From: Alphaproteobacteria bacterium
Lineage (GTDB): Bacteria; Pseudomonadota; Alphaproteobacteria; Micropepsales; Micropepsaceae
Direction of reading: 5' to 3'
Length of the DNA stretch: 6,874 nucleotides
Assembly (NCBI GenBank): GCA_028869725.1
Contig: JAGWRJ010000206.1
Location: 1 to 6,874 of the forward strand
The number at the start of each line of letters is the position of its first letter. Within the stretch, counting starts at the first letter, position 1. The position numbers were made by a program, and so were the translations under genes. Below, in pieces: positions 5,731 through 6,874 of the stretch. The notes below the pieces were generated by a model. That model was not told the origin of the DNA, did no database searches, and worked only from the letters and a program-made list of their open reading frames with translations.

Positions 5731-6336
5731 ATGACAAGTGTTCTTCATGCGCAAAGACTCGAAGCGGCAAAAAGCGCCGTCCTTCAGAGCGGCGCCCGGA
5801 CGGTGGCAGATCTTGGCTGTGGCGATGGTGACCTTCTGCTGCAGCTGGTGGGCGAGCCCCAGATCGAACGCATGGTCGGCGTCGATCTGTGCCGCGGATC
5901 GCTCGAGCGCCTGCGCGCCCGGCTCGCAGAACTGCGGGATGAAGGTACCGCCCGGGTCGACCTCATTCACGGCTCCATGACCGAAGGTGGTCCCTATCTT
6001 TGCGGCTTTGACTGCGCGGTGTTGATCGAAAGTATCGAACATATTGCGCCGGACCGGTTGACAGTGCTCGAACGCACGCTTTTTGTGCAGATGCGGCCAC
6101 AGACGGTGGTGATCACGACGCCAAACGCCGAGTACAATCCGCTCCTTGGCGTACCGGCCCACCGTTTCCGCCATCCTGGTCACTGCTTCGAATGGGATCG
6201 TGCCAGGTTCCGGCGCTGGTCGCAGGGCGTTGCCGACCGCAATGAGTACCGTGTGACCTGCGAAGATATTGCCGGATGCCATCCAGGCCTCGGCGGCGCA
6301 AGCCAGATGGCAGTGTTTCGCAGCCAGTTGGGCTGA
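5731..6336 (+). CDS. Hen1-like RNA 3'-terminal ribose 2'-O-methyltransferase (stand-alone methyltransferase domain)
   Basis: A 201-residue SAM-dependent methyltransferase of the Hen1 type, which methylates the 2'-OH of the terminal ribose of RNA. It opens with LHAQRLEAAKSAVLQSGAR, typical of the catalytic domain. The SAM motif is D27-L-G-C-G-D-G33 and the ribose-binding acidic residue is D52 (VGVD). The metal site that marks Hen1 is complete: E100-x-x-E103-H104 plus H151 in RHPGHCFEW, with TTPNAEYN at 129-136 and SQMAVF near the end. Many bacterial Hen1 proteins are about twice this length, with an N-terminal ligase-activating domain and a Pnkp neighbour; both are absent here. The ATG at 5731 is chosen because homologous sequence begins there. 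The frame runs open to a GTG at 5584, but that stretch looks noncoding. No good ribosome site precedes 5731. The RNA substrate is unknown. Confidence 0.88.
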   Translation: MTSVLHAQRLEAAKSAVLQSGARTVADLGCGDGDLLLQLVGEPQIERMVGVDLCRGSLERLRARLAELRDEGTARVDLIHGSMTEGGPYLCGFDCAVLIESIEHIAPDRLTVLERTLFVQMRPQTVVITTPNAEYNPLLGVPAHRFRHPGHCFEWDRARFRRWSQGVADRNEYRVTCEDIAGCHPGLGGASQMAVFRSQLG

Positions 6337-6360
6337 ACGCTGCCCTCCAGTCGCAGACTG

Positions 6361-6405
6361 TTACCTGTACTCATGCAGGTAAAATTGCTGTCATGTGTCA
6401 GCAAT
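6361..6405. repeat. Two adjacent 22-nt inverted repeats with 7-nt arms
   Basis: TTACCTG (6361-6367) with CAGGTAA (6376-6382), and ATTGCTG (6384-6390) with CAGCAAT (6399-6405). Each has perfect 7-nt arms and an 8-nt spacer, and one base separates them. They begin 25 bp after the methyltransferase stop. No T-run follows, so simple intrinsic terminators are unlikely; tandem RNA hairpins or a double operator are the alternatives. Confidence 0.55.
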
Positions 6406-6415
6406 GTTCTGCCAC

Positions 6416-6442
6416 GTGGAGTTTGCCTGGCAATACCTCCAC
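6416..6442. repeat. Nested stem-loop
   Basis: GTGGAG (6416-6421) pairs with CTCCAC (6437-6442). Inside, TTGC pairs with GCAA around CTG (6423-6433), giving a 10-bp stem with a small internal loop. It follows the tandem pair at 6361-6405 by 10 bp and overlaps the palindrome CCACGTGG (6412-6419). Confidence 0.4.
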
Positions 6443-6482
6443 CAACGCAGGCACTTTTCCGATTCGGCTGTGCGCATCCGTG

Positions 6483-6503
6483 CATTGAACAGCAGTTGCA
6501 ATG
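6483..6503. repeat. Bulged 8-bp stem-loop
   Basis: CATTGAAC (6483-6490) pairs with GTT and CAATG (6495-6497 and 6499-6503) around an AGCA tetraloop, with a single bulged G at 6498. It is the fourth stem-loop in 145 bp of noncoding DNA. Confidence 0.35.
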
Positions 6504-6725
6504 TGAGATGCATGCTGCAGCGACGCGCAGTCCTCTGCCGCGCGCATCGGTCTGTCGCAGCTGTTTTTCGGTTGCCGTAAACGCGTGTTGACAAAGCACA
6601 GCAGGATCAAGCTTGAAGCCGAGTTATTTGCACGCGGTGTGTCAGGAACCGGGTGATCGTGTGGTCTGCACACCGGCTGCGCGCAGATAGGATAATGTTC
6701 CGCATCACTAAAGGTCTGCGCACGC

Positions 6726-6766
6726 TTGCTCCTGCCCCAACAGCAGTTAGACTTTGATCACCAAAG
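6726..6766 (+). promoter_or_regulatory. Possible promoter with overlapping dyad before the amidohydrolase gene
   Basis: TTGCTC (6726-6731), a 16-bp spacer and TAGACT (6748-6753) give a weak sigma-70-like pair ahead of the last gene. The dyad CTTTG-ATCAC-CAAAG (6752-6766) overlaps the expected transcription start and could be an operator or a leader hairpin. Both elements are judged by pattern only. GATAAT at 6691-6696 is an alternative -10 without a good -35. Confidence 0.3.
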
Positions 6767-6776
6767 GCGGGTTTGG

Positions 6777-6781
6777 AAGGA
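6777..6781 (+). promoter_or_regulatory. Ribosome binding site of the partial amidohydrolase gene
   Basis: AGGAG within GGAAGGAGTAG, ending 7 nt before the ATG at 6789. Sequence and spacing are close to ideal, and it firmly supports that start. Confidence 0.8.
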
Positions 6782-6788
6782 GTAGTCG

Positions 6789-6874
6789 ATGGCCTATGTC
6801 GAAGGGCGCATCGTGCATGATGCCGATTCCCATCTCATGGAGCTGGCAGATTGTCTGGATGACTATCTCGATCC
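6789..6874 (+). CDS. Amidohydrolase family protein (amidohydrolase-2/COG2159-type), N-terminal fragment
   Basis: Only the first 28 codons are in the window; the gene continues past the right edge. The start has an excellent ribosome site. The beginning, AYVEGRIVHDADSHLMELADCLDDYLD, carries the D-A-D-S-H-L-M-E pattern typical of the opening beta strand of TIM-barrel metal-dependent hydrolases of the amidohydrolase-2 family. In that family this D-x-H segment supplies metal ligands. Members act as hydrolases or decarboxylases on diverse small molecules, and the substrate cannot be predicted from this fragment. It lies downstream of about 450 bp of noncoding DNA and so probably has its own promoter. 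Confidence 0.75.
   Translation, partial: MAYVEGRIVHDADSHLMELADCLDDYLD

Larger units (their letters stand above)
6337..6788. other. 452-bp noncoding region dense in inverted repeats
   Basis: No convincing gene in any frame; the short open frames here have no recognisable protein pattern or ribosome site. The stretch holds several separate stem-loops or dyads (6361-6382, 6384-6405, 6416-6442, 6483-6503). Two perfect 10-bp palindromes are also present: TCAAGCTTGA at 6607-6616 and CTGCGCGCAG at 6677-6686. Further hairpins are GTGTG/CACAC at 6659-6673 and CTTTG/CAAAG at 6752-6766. The base composition looks less GC-rich than in the genes. It may contain a small structured RNA, a 3' end for the methyltransferase transcript and a promoter for the next gene. 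Confidence 0.6.

Noticed and set aside
6588..6616. TTGACA followed 17 bp later by a possible -10.
   Set aside because: The hexamer at the right spacing (GCTTGA) is a poor -10, and the site is about 170 bp from the next gene. It remains only a remote possibility.
1..6874. CRISPR arrays, insertion sequences, integrase or att sites, rRNA and tRNA genes.
   Set aside because: No regularly spaced direct repeats, transposase-like proteins or RNA-gene signatures were seen on either strand.

Overview
The window is a GC-rich stretch of an ordinary-looking bacterial chromosome. The gene content points to an alphaproteobacterium, probably of the Hyphomicrobiales (Rhizobiales) type. The evidence is a DUF992 secreted protein, a GNAT-deacetylase fusion and a fused HMG-CoA-synthase-like/DUF35 protein, all of which I associate with that class. 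No transposase, integrase, tRNA, rRNA or CRISPR array is visible. The lineage is inferred from protein character, not from a marker gene.

Layout, left to right: (1) an ABM-domain (YgiN-like) small oxygenase gene starts at the left edge. (2) galU (UDP-glucose pyrophosphorylase) lies convergent to it on the minus strand. (3) Divergent from galU is a two-gene plus-strand unit. It encodes a thiolase-fold HMG-CoA-synthase-like protein fused to a DUF35 zinc-ribbon/OB domain, followed by a TGATG-overlapped 77-residue single-pass membrane protein. (4) A perfect 16-bp GC-rich hairpin separates this unit from a convergent minus-strand DUF992 exported protein. (5) Divergent from DUF992 is a 587-codon plus-strand gene joining a GNAT acetyltransferase to a complete class II HDAC/acetylpolyamine amidohydrolase domain. 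(6) A compact, stand-alone Hen1-type RNA 3'-terminal ribose 2'-O-methyltransferase follows. (7) After about 450 bp of noncoding DNA full of inverted repeats, an amidohydrolase-2 family gene begins and runs off the right edge.

The genes do not form one obvious pathway, and several look like single-gene units with their own control regions. The points most worth a second look are these. The HMG-CoA-synthase-like protein has lost all three residues of the Glu/Cys/His catalytic set at the aligned positions (Thr80, Gln112, Pro235). Acetyl-writer and acetyl-eraser domains sit in one polypeptide. The Hen1-type methyltransferase lacks the usual bacterial Hen1 N-terminal domain and has no Pnkp beside it, yet is flanked on both sides by noncoding DNA with a striking density of stem-loops.
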